DNA of 64,000 bases, taken from contig NZ_ALVY01000223.1 of NCBI RefSeq assembly GCF_000332035.1, positions 1-64,000 on the forward strand, in the 5' to 3' direction. The translations under genes were made by a program, and so were the position numbers. Numbering within the stretch: position 1 is the stretch's first letter; each line of letters opens with the position of its first letter. The stretch comes from Gloeocapsa sp. PCC 73106. Lineage in GTDB: Bacteria > Cyanobacteriota > Cyanobacteriia > Cyanobacteriales > Gloeocapsaceae. Positions 17,575-26,620 of the stretch are shown here, one piece after another. The notes under the pieces were generated by a model that saw nothing but the letters and a program-made list of their open reading frames with translations, was not told the DNA's origin and ran no database searches.

Positions 17575-19542
17575 ATGACTTATACATTAATAGTAAACGA
17601 TACTTTCTTAAATCAACTTTTAGCACTTCCTAGAGGTATTGGTAACCAAGTACAAACAAAACTAAAGCATCTACAAGAAGATCCAATTTCCGCAGGTGGT
17701 GATGCTAAAAAACTAAAGGGTGAAAACCAAAGGCTTTACAGAGTCAGAGTTAGTGATTATCGTTTAATCTATACTTTTAAGTCTAAGTGGGTCAACTGTT
17801 TAGCCATAGGTCATAGAAGAGATATATATAGAAAACTGCATATTCCTGATTCTGAGGTTCCTGAAGAAGACATCGATGTTATCCGACTAGCGGAGCCCCC
17901 AGGTCTTTTAAATGAAGAAGTTCTTAGGAACTGTTTTATTCCCGAAGAATACTGGGAACAGCTCTTAGCTATTAAGAGTGAAGATAAACTGTTATATCTT
18001 GATATTCCAGAAAAAATTATTCAGAAAGTTTTAGATATTCTCTATCCACCATCTTGGGAAACTTTAGAGCAAAAACCAGAGAAATTATTAACCAATCCGG
18101 ACGACTTAACGTCATTTTTCCAAGGTGAAATCACTCCATTTTTGTTGAGACTAGATAAAGAACAAAAAAGAATATGTAGATATAGATTAGGATCTCCTGT
18201 ACTGATGAAAGGAGGACCAGGAACCGGTAAAACAATTATAGCAGTTTACAGGGTTCAGAAACTTTTAGAAAACGGTTGTCAATCAATTCTTTTTACCGCC
18301 CACAGCAGCGCTTTAATCACTTATTCCAGTAAATTATTAGAGCAACTTTTGGGAACAGAACCAGAAAGTAAGGGGATAACAGTAAACACAGTTGGTTCTC
18401 TCATCTATAGTTACTTTTTAGGCAGGATGGGAGCACCAAGTATTCCTAGTCAAGAAAAATTTTTACACGATCTTAAAAAAGCTTTTAATGATGTTAAAGG
18501 GAACAAGTTAGGTGATTTTGGGGATTTTGAATGGAAAGGTTTGATTGAGATCATATTTGACAGAGGTTTCAGCGATTTGCTGAGAGAAATTCAAGAAGTA
18601 ATAGAATCTTGTGGTTTAAGAACAGAAGCAGAATATCTGAAATTTAATACATCTGAAAGAATAAATAGAAGAGAAAAGCCTATTATTTGGGCTGTGTATC
18701 AAAGATTTAAAGAGATTTTAAAACAGCAGGGGTTAGCCACTCAAGAGCACTATAAATTTGAAGCTTTAAAGTTAGCCCAACACGATGAGCATATTCAAAG
18801 ATACGATGCTTTAATCATAGATGAAGCCCAGGATATATGCCCAGTTTCCCTTGATTTTATCCTATGTATGATTAGGAATAGAAGAAAGATTTTGCTCACG
18901 GCGGACTCTTCCCAGTCTATTTACAAAAGGGGGTTTGATTGGAGTCAGGTTCATAACTCATTGAAGGGATCGCTTCTATCTCTCGATAACAATTTTCGCA
19001 ATACAAAAGAGATTGCAGCAGCTTGTAGGACTATTTTACAGGGTGAAGATATATATCAACCATGTAAAAGAAAAGGAGAAATACCCAAAATTTACTTTAG
19101 TGACACTGAAGCTGATGAGGATCAGAAAATTGCAAAGTTTTTCAAGGATTCTGCCAGAAACTATAGAATACCATTGACTGGTGCTGCTATAATTTGTCCC
19201 AACATAGCAATTGCTCATAAATATGAGGAACGCATGAACCACACAGGATTAAAAGCTAAATATGTAGAAGGTTGTAACATTAATATTAACTCTCCCTACA
19301 TCAAAATAATCACTATGGATGCTTCCAAAGGATTAGAATTCGCATTTGTAGCGGTAGTAGGACTAAAAGAGGGAATATTTCCTGAGTCGAATTCAGATAA
19401 TCTCAAACAGCTAAAAAGATTATTTTTTGTTGCTTGTTCGAGAGCAATGTACAATCTGGGGGTATTTGCAGATTATAGCCATCCCTCGCGGTTAATCAAT
19501 AATTTGGAAAAACCTTATTGGGATAGAGAAAGAGGTAATTAA
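17575..19542 (+). CDS. RelE-type toxin domain fused to a UvrD/Rep-like superfamily 1 helicase
   Basis: A 655-aa fusion. Residues 1-95 are a RelE/ParE mRNA-interferase-like domain (FLNQLLALPRGIGNQV, KKLKGENQRLYRVRVSDYRL, IYTF, GHRRDIYRKL). Residues 100-195 form a linker with no recognised domain. From about 195 an SF1 helicase follows: Walker A GGPGTGKT (213-220), Walker B DALIIDEAQD (411-420), LLTADSSQSIYKRGF, LSLDNNFRNTKEI, ITMDASKGLEFAFVAVV and RLFFVACSRA. The helicase motifs look intact. The next gene, a kinase/binding-protein fusion, starts 2 bp after the stop, so they form a tight operon. No free-standing antitoxin is adjacent. A stress or phage-responsive nucleic-acid enzyme is inferred. 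Confidence 0.88.
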   Translation: MTYTLIVNDTFLNQLLALPRGIGNQVQTKLKHLQEDPISAGGDAKKLKGENQRLYRVRVSDYRLIYTFKSKWVNCLAIGHRRDIYRKLHIPDSEVPEEDIDVIRLAEPPGLLNEEVLRNCFIPEEYWEQLLAIKSEDKLLYLDIPEKIIQKVLDILYPPSWETLEQKPEKLLTNPDDLTSFFQGEITPFLLRLDKEQKRICRYRLGSPVLMKGGPGTGKTIIAVYRVQKLLENGCQSILFTAHSSALITYSSKLLEQLLGTEPESKGITVNTVGSLIYSYFLGRMGAPSIPSQEKFLHDLKKAFNDVKGNKLGDFGDFEWKGLIEIIFDRGFSDLLREIQEVIESCGLRTEAEYLKFNTSERINRREKPIIWAVYQRFKEILKQQGLATQEHYKFEALKLAQHDEHIQRYDALIIDEAQDICPVSLDFILCMIRNRRKILLTADSSQSIYKRGFDWSQVHNSLKGSLLSLDNNFRNTKEIAAACRTILQGEDIYQPCKRKGEIPKIYFSDTEADEDQKIAKFFKDSARNYRIPLTGAAIICPNIAIAHKYEERMNHTGLKAKYVEGCNININSPYIKIITMDASKGLEFAFVAVVGLKEGIFPESNSDNLKQLKRLFFVACSRAMYNLGVFADYSHPSRLINNLEKPYWDRERGN

Positions 19543-19544
19543 TC

Positions 19545-21869
19545 ATGGTTGCAGGTCCCATAGAAATAATTAGCTTAAAAGATTGGTTAGTAGCTTCAGG
19601 CGATCGCTCCTGGTTGGAACTAAGTCAGAAAATAGTAAATCCCCTGGAAAATGAAAAACCAATCATAGATTGTACCGATGTTAACCCCAGTGATTTAAGC
19701 GATGAGCAAAAATCTTTTCTTTTTTATTTACCTCAACAACAAGGATGGAGATTCGCTAAGTATGTCACAGTATTTCATAATGTAAATGACGAGTTGGGAG
19801 ATTTCTTGAGCAAGGTTATTAACGGAACTATCATAATTGCCGATCCCATTAAGAGAAATCCACTTCCTAATGTTCTCACTCCCGGGACTTTAATTGGGCA
19901 CCGATATGAAATAGTAAAATTAATCGGTAAAGGAAGTTTTGGACAGACTTATTTAGCTAGAGATACTAACATACCCGGTCATCCTCAACGTCTAGTTAAA
20001 CAGTTTAAACCGGTAGCTTCAGAAGAGGGGACCATCTCCACCGCTAAAGAACAGTTCACCAGAGAAGCAGCGATTTTAGCCCAACTTAGCCATAATTGTA
20101 TTCCTCAACTCTATGATTACTTTGAAGAACATAAAGAATTTTATTTAGTTCAAGAATTGATCCAAGGATCGCCTTTAAATACTTTAATGGAAGCAGGACA
20201 TCCCTGGAGTGAATCAGAAATTACTAAGCTCTTAGAAGATATTCTAGAACCCTTGAAATATCTCCATAGTCAAAATATTATTCATAGAGATATTAAACCT
20301 TCTAATTTAATTCGTCGTGATGGCGATGGCAAGATAGTCCTCATCGATTTTGGCTCGGTTAAAGCAATAAGCCCAGTCCTACCTAAGGGTGGTGCTGCAG
20401 GAACTATTATAGGGACTAGAGGGTATATGTCTCCCGAGCAAAGTATAGGAACCCCTCGTTTATCTAGCGATCTATTTTCGGTGGGTATGGTAGCGATTCA
20501 AGCAGCTACAGGTTGTGAACCTCAAGAAAAGGGTCACAGTGATTGGAAAAATCATACTCCACACTTAAAACCTAGACTAAAAGAATTCATTGACAAGTTA
20601 ACATCATACAATTATACAGACCGTTACAATTCAGCCGGTGAAGCTTTAGAGGCACTTAAGGCGGAACCTCCTGACGACAAACCGATAACTCCTAACAAAC
20701 CGATACATCTTAAAAAAGTACGTGTAGCTGTTTTATCTCTAATGGGATTGGGAGCTTTGGGTGTATTTTTAATATCAATTCCCTATTTTCGTAAGCCTAA
20801 AATTAGTGTTCTTGAAGTTACTATAGGTACTTTATGGGCACCTGAAAGTTATAGTGGTTTATCTAATCATCTCGAAGCAGAGTTAGTTCCAGCAAATTAC
20901 TTTGATTTTCTCAAGGGAAAAAAGATCACGGTAATTGTTGATGGAGATAAAACTTTAGCCTACAGTGAAGCTAGAAAGAGAATGGCTGCAAAAGAATGGG
21001 ATATAGCTTTTACCCTTTCACCGGTTAATTCAATTTTTGCTATTGATCTTGGCTATACCTATGTGGCTGCTATGTTTCCCGATAGTCAAGGGTATGAAGG
21101 GGGATTATTTGTTAAAAATGATAGTCCAATTCAATCTATAGATGATATTAAAGCTGATACGGTTGTTGCTTTAGGAGGATTTAATTCCGCTTCTAGTTTT
21201 TATATGCCATCTTATGTGCTTTATGGTAGAACAATTACAGTAGATTTAGGTAATCGCGGTCAAGGAATAGTTGATAAAATAAAAAGTGGGGAAGCTGAAG
21301 TAGGTGCAGCGGCGATTGGCGATTCAATTAGAAAAGATGACCCCGAATTAAGGATTATTCATGTTAGCAGTAAAATTCCAGGAGGAGGAGTTTATTTATC
21401 CCCTGAACTATCTCAAAGGGATAAGGAATCCCTAAAAAAAGTAATGCTTTCTGCTTCTGCGGAAATCCAAAAAGAAGCTAACTATGGTCCCAATATTCCT
21501 GAACCAGATTATACAGAATTTAGAAAAATCATGGATAGAGTTGATACCATTTTAGTTTGTTCAGATTTTAGTAAAAATCCCGTCCAGTTTTTTTGTCCAG
21601 AGAATGTAACTATCTCTAACATTAAAGGTACTGTCAATGGCGTATCATTGAAAGACGGTAAATACTTACTAAGAACAGCAGATCAAAATAATAATGTATA
21701 TTACTTTAAGATAGCTGAAGATTTATTTGAGAGTATAGTGGGGAGCTCTGATTTAACTAAAATTCAAGGAAAAAATGTAGAAATTAATACCCCATCATTG
21801 CCCATCGCAAATCAAATTGAATTCATTCTGGAAATCAATCAACCTCAACAATTTCAAATCCTTGATTAA
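19545..21869 (+). CDS. Membrane Ser/Thr protein kinase fused to a PhnD-like substrate-binding domain
   Basis: A 774-aa protein. Residues 1-110 are an unassigned N-terminal domain. A Hanks-type kinase occupies about 118-375: GKGSFGQTYLA, the ATP-binding Lys in LVKQFKP, HRDIKPSN (247-254), DFG (268-270) and GTRGYMSPEQ. One transmembrane helix follows (about 392-413, VAVLSLMGLGALGVFLISIP). Residues 425-655 resemble a PhnD/phosphonate-type periplasmic binding domain (IGTLWAPESYSGL, SPIQSIDDIKADTVVALGGF, YVLYGRTITVDLGNRG, EVGAAAIGDSIRKDDP). A 120-residue tail has no assignment. The layout implies an outside ligand controlling an inside kinase. It is co-transcribed with the RelE-helicase. Confidence 0.88.
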   Translation: MVAGPIEIISLKDWLVASGDRSWLELSQKIVNPLENEKPIIDCTDVNPSDLSDEQKSFLFYLPQQQGWRFAKYVTVFHNVNDELGDFLSKVINGTIIIADPIKRNPLPNVLTPGTLIGHRYEIVKLIGKGSFGQTYLARDTNIPGHPQRLVKQFKPVASEEGTISTAKEQFTREAAILAQLSHNCIPQLYDYFEEHKEFYLVQELIQGSPLNTLMEAGHPWSESEITKLLEDILEPLKYLHSQNIIHRDIKPSNLIRRDGDGKIVLIDFGSVKAISPVLPKGGAAGTIIGTRGYMSPEQSIGTPRLSSDLFSVGMVAIQAATGCEPQEKGHSDWKNHTPHLKPRLKEFIDKLTSYNYTDRYNSAGEALEALKAEPPDDKPITPNKPIHLKKVRVAVLSLMGLGALGVFLISIPYFRKPKISVLEVTIGTLWAPESYSGLSNHLEAELVPANYFDFLKGKKITVIVDGDKTLAYSEARKRMAAKEWDIAFTLSPVNSIFAIDLGYTYVAAMFPDSQGYEGGLFVKNDSPIQSIDDIKADTVVALGGFNSASSFYMPSYVLYGRTITVDLGNRGQGIVDKIKSGEAEVGAAAIGDSIRKDDPELRIIHVSSKIPGGGVYLSPELSQRDKESLKKVMLSASAEIQKEANYGPNIPEPDYTEFRKIMDRVDTILVCSDFSKNPVQFFCPENVTISNIKGTVNGVSLKDGKYLLRTADQNNNVYYFKIAEDLFESIVGSSDLTKIQGKNVEINTPSLPIANQIEFILEINQPQQFQILD

Positions 21870-21975
21870 GTACAGCGCGGAGCGCAGGGTAAACTCAGAT
21901 GTTCCACCTTTATCAAAAGTTATTAGTTGCGCTAGGGTTTAGGGTGCAGGGTGTGGGGTGTAGGGCAAATTTTTA

Positions 21976-22078
21976 ATATCATATCCGGATGATTGACCAA
22001 AATAAAAAACTTTGTGTCCTTTGTGTCTTTGTGGTTTTTCATCGTTCTTAATTATGGGTATTTAACCGGAATTGATAT
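21976..22078 (+). repeat. Miniature repeat family B, copy 1
   Basis: A 103-bp unit with imperfect terminal inverted repeats (ATATCATATCCGG at one end, reverse complement of ATATCAATTCCGG at the other). It contains AACTTTGTGTCCTTTGTGTC. An inverted second copy of the same length is at 40762-40864. It is noncoding. The preceding 21870-21975 contains GCGCGGAGCGCAGGG (as in family A) and GGGTGTAGGG-like heptads but no gene. Confidence 0.75.
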
Positions 22079-22095
22079 AAGTATAAATCCTTACT

Positions 22096-22131
22096 GTTCC
22101 CCGTTCCCTGTTCCCTGTTCCCTATTCCCTA
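22096..22131. repeat. GTTCCCT heptad tract at the gdhA stop codon
   Basis: Consecutive GTTCCCC / GTTCCCT / GTTCCCT / ATTCCCT units run up to and include the gdhA stop codon region. Such short tandem heptads are common in cyanobacterial intergenic DNA. The same heptads occur within family A elements. Confidence 0.7.
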
Positions 22132-23418
22132 TAACTGATTGACATAGTAATCCCGCGTTCCTTTAGCATCGAGGGCTTCCCCTAAGCGATTTAAAGCGTG
22201 GATATAAGCAGCTGTGCGCATAGAAACGCCGAATTCTTGGGATATCTTCCAAGTTCTTTCGGTTTCTTCCGCCATTTTGCCCTTAAGTCGCTCGTTTACT
22301 TCTGTGAGATTCCAATAGAGTCCGCTGCGATTTTGTACCCATTCAAAATAACTGACGGTTACACCACCCGCGTTAATTAAGATATCGGGAAATACATGAA
22401 TTCCTTTTTTTTCTAAGATTTGGTCTGCTGCAGAATTAATGGGACCATTAGCGACTTCAAAGATAAATTTTGCCTGAATATCATTAGCGTTAGCTTCGGT
22501 AATTTGGTTTTCTAAAGCCGCGGGAATTAACACATCTACGTCTAAAGCTAAAAGTTCAGCATTAGTAATCAATCTATGTTCTACAATGTTACAAACGCTT
22601 TTGTCGCAGTAAACCGCTTTCATCGAGCCACCTGCGTTTTTATACTGACGTACACTGGGGATATCCAGACCATGTTCTGCGTAGATTCCCCCTTGAGAAT
22701 CGCTGACAGCGACAACTTTATAACCCACTTTAGCGAGTAATTCGGCGAGGATTGCACCCACATTACCGAATCCTTGGATAGCGACGGTGGTTTGTGCAGG
22801 AAGTTGAGAAAATTTGGGTAAGATGGCTGAGATCGCGTAATAAGCACCCATAGCTGTAGCGCTGGTACGTCCTTGGCTACCCCCCATGGTAATGGGTTTA
22901 CCTGTCACCACAGCCGGGCTAATGCGACGGGTAATAATAGAGTAATGGTCCATCATCCAACCCATAATCATTTCGTTAGTATAGACGTCTGGAGCGAGAA
23001 TATCCACATCTGGACCGATAAAATCAGCGATCGCCTCGATATAACCCCGACTCAATCTTTCCAATTCTTGCTTAGATAGTTGTTTAGGATTAACCGTAAT
23101 ACCACCTTTAGCACCACCGAAGGGCAAATTTAACAACGCTGATTTAAAAGTCATCCAAAAAGCCAGAGATTGAACCTCATCCAGTGAGACACTAGGATGG
23201 TAGCGTACACCGCCTTTTCCTGGTCCACGAGTATCGTCGTAGCGCACGCGATAGCCCTGAAAAATACTCAGGGAACCGTCATCCATGCGTACGGGGATAG
23301 AAACGGTCAAACTAGCCTTAGGATATTTGAGACGCTTGAGGGTATCTTCCGAGATGGGGACATAAGCGAGAGCTTTTTCTAATCTTTTACTAGCGTCAGC
23401 GAATAGGGATTCAGACAT
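22129..23418 (-). CDS. gdhA: Glu/Leu/Phe/Val-type glutamate dehydrogenase
   Basis: A 429-aa dehydrogenase interconverting glutamate with 2-oxoglutarate and ammonium. It has the dinucleotide-independent substrate site (YRVRYDDTRGPGKGGVRYHP, catalytic Lys in NLPFGGAKGGI) and the Rossmann motif VAIQGFGNVGAILAELL. The length fits hexameric bacterial enzymes. nadB lies upstream in the same direction; the 110-bp gap is almost entirely a family A repeat, so any gdhA-specific promoter must lie within that element or in nadB. Confidence 0.94.
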   Translation of the reverse strand: MSESLFADASKRLEKALAYVPISEDTLKRLKYPKASLTVSIPVRMDDGSLSIFQGYRVRYDDTRGPGKGGVRYHPSVSLDEVQSLAFWMTFKSALLNLPFGGAKGGITVNPKQLSKQELERLSRGYIEAIADFIGPDVDILAPDVYTNEMIMGWMMDHYSIITRRISPAVVTGKPITMGGSQGRTSATAMGAYYAISAILPKFSQLPAQTTVAIQGFGNVGAILAELLAKVGYKVVAVSDSQGGIYAEHGLDIPSVRQYKNAGGSMKAVYCDKSVCNIVEHRLITNAELLALDVDVLIPAALENQITEANANDIQAKFIFEVANGPINSAADQILEKKGIHVFPDILINAGGVTVSYFEWVQNRSGLYWNLTEVNERLKGKMAEETERTWKISQEFGVSMRTAAYIHALNRLGEALDAKGTRDYYVNQL

Positions 23419-23423
23419 GATGA

Positions 23424-23525
23424 TATAGCAATAGAAGGTAAGTTTAGGACAATTGAAACTTGTTAGGTGTTAGGTTAAACCTTTCCCCTTTCCCCTTTCC
23501 CCTTTCCCCTGCGCTCCGCGCTATA
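23424..23525 (+). repeat. Miniature repeat family A, upstream of gdhA
   Basis: A 102-bp element bounded by TATAGC and GCTATA, with internal GGTAAGTTTAGGACAATTGA, a GTTAGGTGTTAGGTTAAACC segment, and four TTTCCCC heptads before GCGCTCCGCG. It fills the gap between nadB and gdhA and therefore forms the gdhA 5' leader. Confidence 0.8.
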
Positions 23526-23528
23526 AAC

Positions 23529-25172
23529 CTAGGATAAAGGTGCGGTGAACCAACGTTCTCCTTGGATGAGAGTATGTACTTGCCAAGCGTCGAGGGTTTC
23601 GGGATAATCAACTCGATAATGTCCCCCACGGCTTTCTTCACGAAAAGCTGCACTTTTGAGGATTAAATAGCCGACATCGAGAAGATTAAAGGTTTCAGCA
23701 TAGAGACGAATTTGACTCTCTGCTTCTGCTGAGGTAAAAACGAGATTCTCTTGAGGAAATGATTCTAATAAGTATTGACTCAGGGGATTAGTGCGTAATT
23801 CTTGACGCCAAATTTCCACCTGGGCGATCGCCTTCTCCAGACTTGCCCCTGTGCGACAAATTCCCGCGCTTTCCCACATTAATAAGGGTAAACTAGAACG
23901 AATAGCCTCAATAGAGGTTAAAACTGCGGTAAAATCGGAGCTTATTTCTCTTTCTGGAATATTTATTGCTGCTGATGTCACTGCTGTTAACTCTAGCTGA
24001 GACAATTGAGAAGCAAAGACCAAACACTCTAATAAAGAGTTACTCGCGAGACGATTAGCGCCGTGTACTCCCGTGCTTGCTGTTTCTCCTACGGCGTAAA
24101 GTCCCTCTATAGAGGTACAACTGCTTAAATCTGTGGCGATTCCTCCCATCCAATAGTGGGCCGCGGGTGCTACTGGAATTGGTTCGTTAAACACGTCGAT
24201 ACCCCAACGCTGACATACTTTGATGATGTTAGGGAAACGATGGCGAATTTTTTCTGGGGGTATGGGACTTAAATCGAGATATATCTGGGCTTTTTCTAAA
24301 TTGTTGTTTTGTAAATGAGTATAAATAGCTCTGCTGACTACATCTCTGGGCGCTAATTCCCCTGCTGGATGATATTTAAATACAAAGCGATCGCCCTGAC
24401 TATCTACTAAATGCGCCCCTTCCCCTCTAACGGCTTCACTAATGAGAAAACGAGGCGCTCCCTGTACGGTTAAAGCTGTGGGATGGAATTGTACGAATTC
24501 TACATCTTTAATTGTTGCTCCTGCTCGCCATGCTAGAGCTACTCCATCTCCGGTGCTTACTGGTGGGTTGGTAGTTTGGGCAAAAACCTGTCCCCCTCCC
24601 CCCGTGGCGATAATTACTGCTTTTGCTTTGAGCCAATAGATACGGTTTTGATAGAGTAGTCTTATCCCTTGACAACGTTGGTGTTGTTCATCTAGCCAGA
24701 GACTCAAAGCCAACGCTTGAGGGAAGATTTCCAGATTGGGTTTAGCTAAAACTTTAGCGATGAGAGTGGCAACGATCGCCTTTCCTGTCGTGTCTGCTGC
24801 GTGTAATACTCGAGGACGGGAGTGGGCAGCTTCTAGAGTCAGAGCTAGTTTATCTCCTTGACGATCAAAAGTTACACCCAGATTCACCAGTGAGGCGATC
24901 GCTTCTGAAGCGTTATTTACTAAAAACTGCACCGCTTCAGCATCGCATAACCCTGATCCTGCTTTTAAGGTATCTTCCCAATGCAGCTTAGGGGAGTCTG
25001 ATCCATCTATAGAAGCTGCTATTCCACCCTGTGCCCAGTCACTAGCACCAGTTTTCATCGTATCTTTAGTAATTATACCTACGCGCAAATGTTCGGGCAA
25101 ACATAAAGCTGTGTATAAGCCTGCAGCACCGGAACCTATTACCAAAACATCGAACTGGTGAGAATTGTTCAT
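23529..25172 (-). CDS. nadB: L-aspartate oxidase
   Basis: A 547-aa FAD flavoprotein that oxidises aspartate to iminoaspartate, the first step of NAD synthesis. The N-terminal FAD motif is DVLVIGSGAAGLYTAL. SDWAQGGIAASI, EFVQFHPTAL, RDVVSRAIY, HYWMGGIATD and GVHGANRLASNSLLE are the expected succinate dehydrogenase/NadB signatures. The C-terminal helical domain is complete. Length is normal. nadD and an NrtR-like regulator of the same pathway lie elsewhere in the window (46.2-47.5 kb). Confidence 0.95.
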   Translation of the reverse strand: MNNSHQFDVLVIGSGAAGLYTALCLPEHLRVGIITKDTMKTGASDWAQGGIAASIDGSDSPKLHWEDTLKAGSGLCDAEAVQFLVNNASEAIASLVNLGVTFDRQGDKLALTLEAAHSRPRVLHAADTTGKAIVATLIAKVLAKPNLEIFPQALALSLWLDEQHQRCQGIRLLYQNRIYWLKAKAVIIATGGGGQVFAQTTNPPVSTGDGVALAWRAGATIKDVEFVQFHPTALTVQGAPRFLISEAVRGEGAHLVDSQGDRFVFKYHPAGELAPRDVVSRAIYTHLQNNNLEKAQIYLDLSPIPPEKIRHRFPNIIKVCQRWGIDVFNEPIPVAPAAHYWMGGIATDLSSCTSIEGLYAVGETASTGVHGANRLASNSLLECLVFASQLSQLELTAVTSAAINIPEREISSDFTAVLTSIEAIRSSLPLLMWESAGICRTGASLEKAIAQVEIWRQELRTNPLSQYLLESFPQENLVFTSAEAESQIRLYAETFNLLDVGYLILKSAAFREESRGGHYRVDYPETLDAWQVHTLIQGERWFTAPLS

Positions 25173-25225
25173 TGTCTATTGGTTTATCACCCACTCAATC
25201 TAAAGAGTGGGCAAGAACTAGCCTT

Positions 25226-25609
25226 TTAGTAGATACCAGGGTTATAGCGGTCTCCCCCTTCGTTAAACACATCTGCCTGAGGAGTGACGGTAAACTCAGT
25301 CATATGTTCTGATAGTAGTTCTTTTTGGCGTCCAGATAGTCCTGGGATTTTTAAAACATCGTCTACTTGCTCGTAGGGAGCATTATTAACGATCAAAGCG
25401 GCTAAAGTAGGATAATAGCCTCTGTATTTCCGAAACAAGCGCACGTTAGCGTTGTTTAAGTCTACTTTTTTCCCATAATCGCTGCCGAGTACAGCGTCTG
25501 CTGGGTTACGCATATCCACTTCTGCTGCTATTGCAGGGGAATATCCCCAAAACGAGAGCAAGCTACAACACATGATCACTAAAACCAAAGCTGAAATCAA
25601 CTTTTTCAT
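25226..25609 (-). CDS. psbU: Photosystem II 12 kDa extrinsic protein
   Basis: A 127-aa lumenal subunit that stabilises the oxygen-evolving manganese cluster. The start at 25609 gives a signal peptide (MKKLISALVLVIMCCSLLSF, cleavage after AIAA) and has AGGAG about 10 nt upstream; a longer frame to 25666 lacks these features. The mature region shows the PsbU helix-hairpin-helix pattern: DLNNANVRLFRKYRGYYPTL, AALIVNNAPYEQVDDVLKIP and GLSGRQKELL, ending near FNEGGDRYNPGIY. It is diagnostic for an oxygenic phototroph. Confidence 0.95.
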   Translation of the reverse strand: MKKLISALVLVIMCCSLLSFWGYSPAIAAEVDMRNPADAVLGSDYGKKVDLNNANVRLFRKYRGYYPTLAALIVNNAPYEQVDDVLKIPGLSGRQKELLSEHMTEFTVTPQADVFNEGGDRYNPGIY

Positions 25610-25678
25610 CAATTTCAAGTCTCCTAATATATTAAATATGGTTTTTTCAAGTTCAGACAAAATCAAAGAGCACTAGAA

Positions 25679-25707
25679 AAGATTTTAAGATATAACATTA
25701 AAATCTT
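25679..25707. other. AT-rich inverted repeat upstream of psbU
   Basis: A perfect 9-bp inverted repeat AAGATTTTA / TAAAATCTT with an 11-nt loop lies between psbU and the group II intron remnant. No T-run follows on either strand. It could be a transcription boundary or an operator; function is unknown. Confidence 0.4.
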
Positions 25708-25994
25708 AACCTTGCTGTATTCCCTATCATATCCCCATGGGTACTTACAGTCAAATCGGCTGTTTTACCGTCAACTCCAGCAGTTTTCTTTCCTTGGTTT
25801 AGTTGAGTCACTTGTCGGATTGCGAGCATTCTTGCTGCATAGGAACTCATGACCAGTTTTTGTAGACGTTTGGCTTTAGCCATGTCGCCAACTTGAACTG
25901 CTTGAAATATTCTCTTTTGCAATCTGAACAAATCTCGGCGTAATTTACGCCAGTTGATTTGTTGCCAATCATCGCTAGTTTTTACCTGCGTCAT
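25698..25994 (-). pseudogene. Truncated group II intron reverse transcriptase/maturase
   Basis: A 98-aa fragment matching the N-terminal domain of intron-encoded reverse transcriptases: WQQINWRKLRRDLFRLQKRI, FQAVQVGDMAKAKRLQKLVM, AIRQVTQLNQGKKTAGVDG. After VDGKT the similarity stops and the frame ends within 20 residues. The catalytic YADD region, maturase domain and endonuclease are absent, so it cannot be active. Confidence 0.85.
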
Positions 25995-26520
25995 AATCCC
26001 TCGATTGTTTACTTAAGAACATTGTCTGATATCCTTTTGGCAATTACGCCTCATCCTACCCGATGCTTGGTTTTCCGCTATTCGTCTAGCCTACTTGGGT
26101 TTACGACACCTCAAGACCAAGAGTCATCGTTTTTATTCGTTCCGTTCATTCGATTGTTTGACGACTTAGGATGATTCAATTTGTCTATCTCCCCCTCAGA
26201 GAATACTAGATCCCAACACTAAAGGCTAGTGAGAGTGTAGGAGATGTGGTCGTACCATTTGTGTTCAGATTGGTAGCCAAGTATTAAGACACTTTTTTAG
26301 AATCAGTTTATCCATATCGTCTCCCCTTTAGCGCCAGTGTGACCTATCTGGTTTAGTCTCTGATTGCGCCCTGTTGGCAGCTTCACTCTCTTAGAAACGA
26401 ACCTTTGCCGGTGTGCCCAGGTCGGGAGTCACGTTTCTCTCTACGGGAAGGACTTTCACCTTCATCGAACGAACAGTTAGGGTTACATACGGTTTTATCT
26501 CCCCACATTCAGCACATCTA
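25698..26520 (-). mobile_element. Group II intron remnant (5' RNA part plus start of the ORF)
   Basis: The minus strand from about 26520 to 25995 is noncoding and has features of group II intron domains I-III, such as GGTGAAAGTCCTTCCCGTAG. It is followed by the intron-encoded ORF start at 25994. The element stops after about 98 codons: the polymerase, maturase and domain V/VI regions are missing. The 626-bp stretch between the ORF fragment and the next gene holds nothing else recognisable. The 5' boundary is approximate. Confidence 0.6.
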
Positions 26521-26620
26521 TCTCTGAAAGCGCGCGCCGCGATCGCGATTCATTCAGATAATGAAGTTACTCTTTGTGAACTATCAGGTATCATTAAGAA
26601 AATTTACCTATACCAGTCCC

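Noticed and set aside
25698-25994. Retron or diversity-generating retroelement reverse transcriptase
   Set aside because: The fragment matches the N-domain of group II intron RTs; there is no template/variable repeat pair and no RT core. The FGE-like gene at 61268 shows no variable repeat here.
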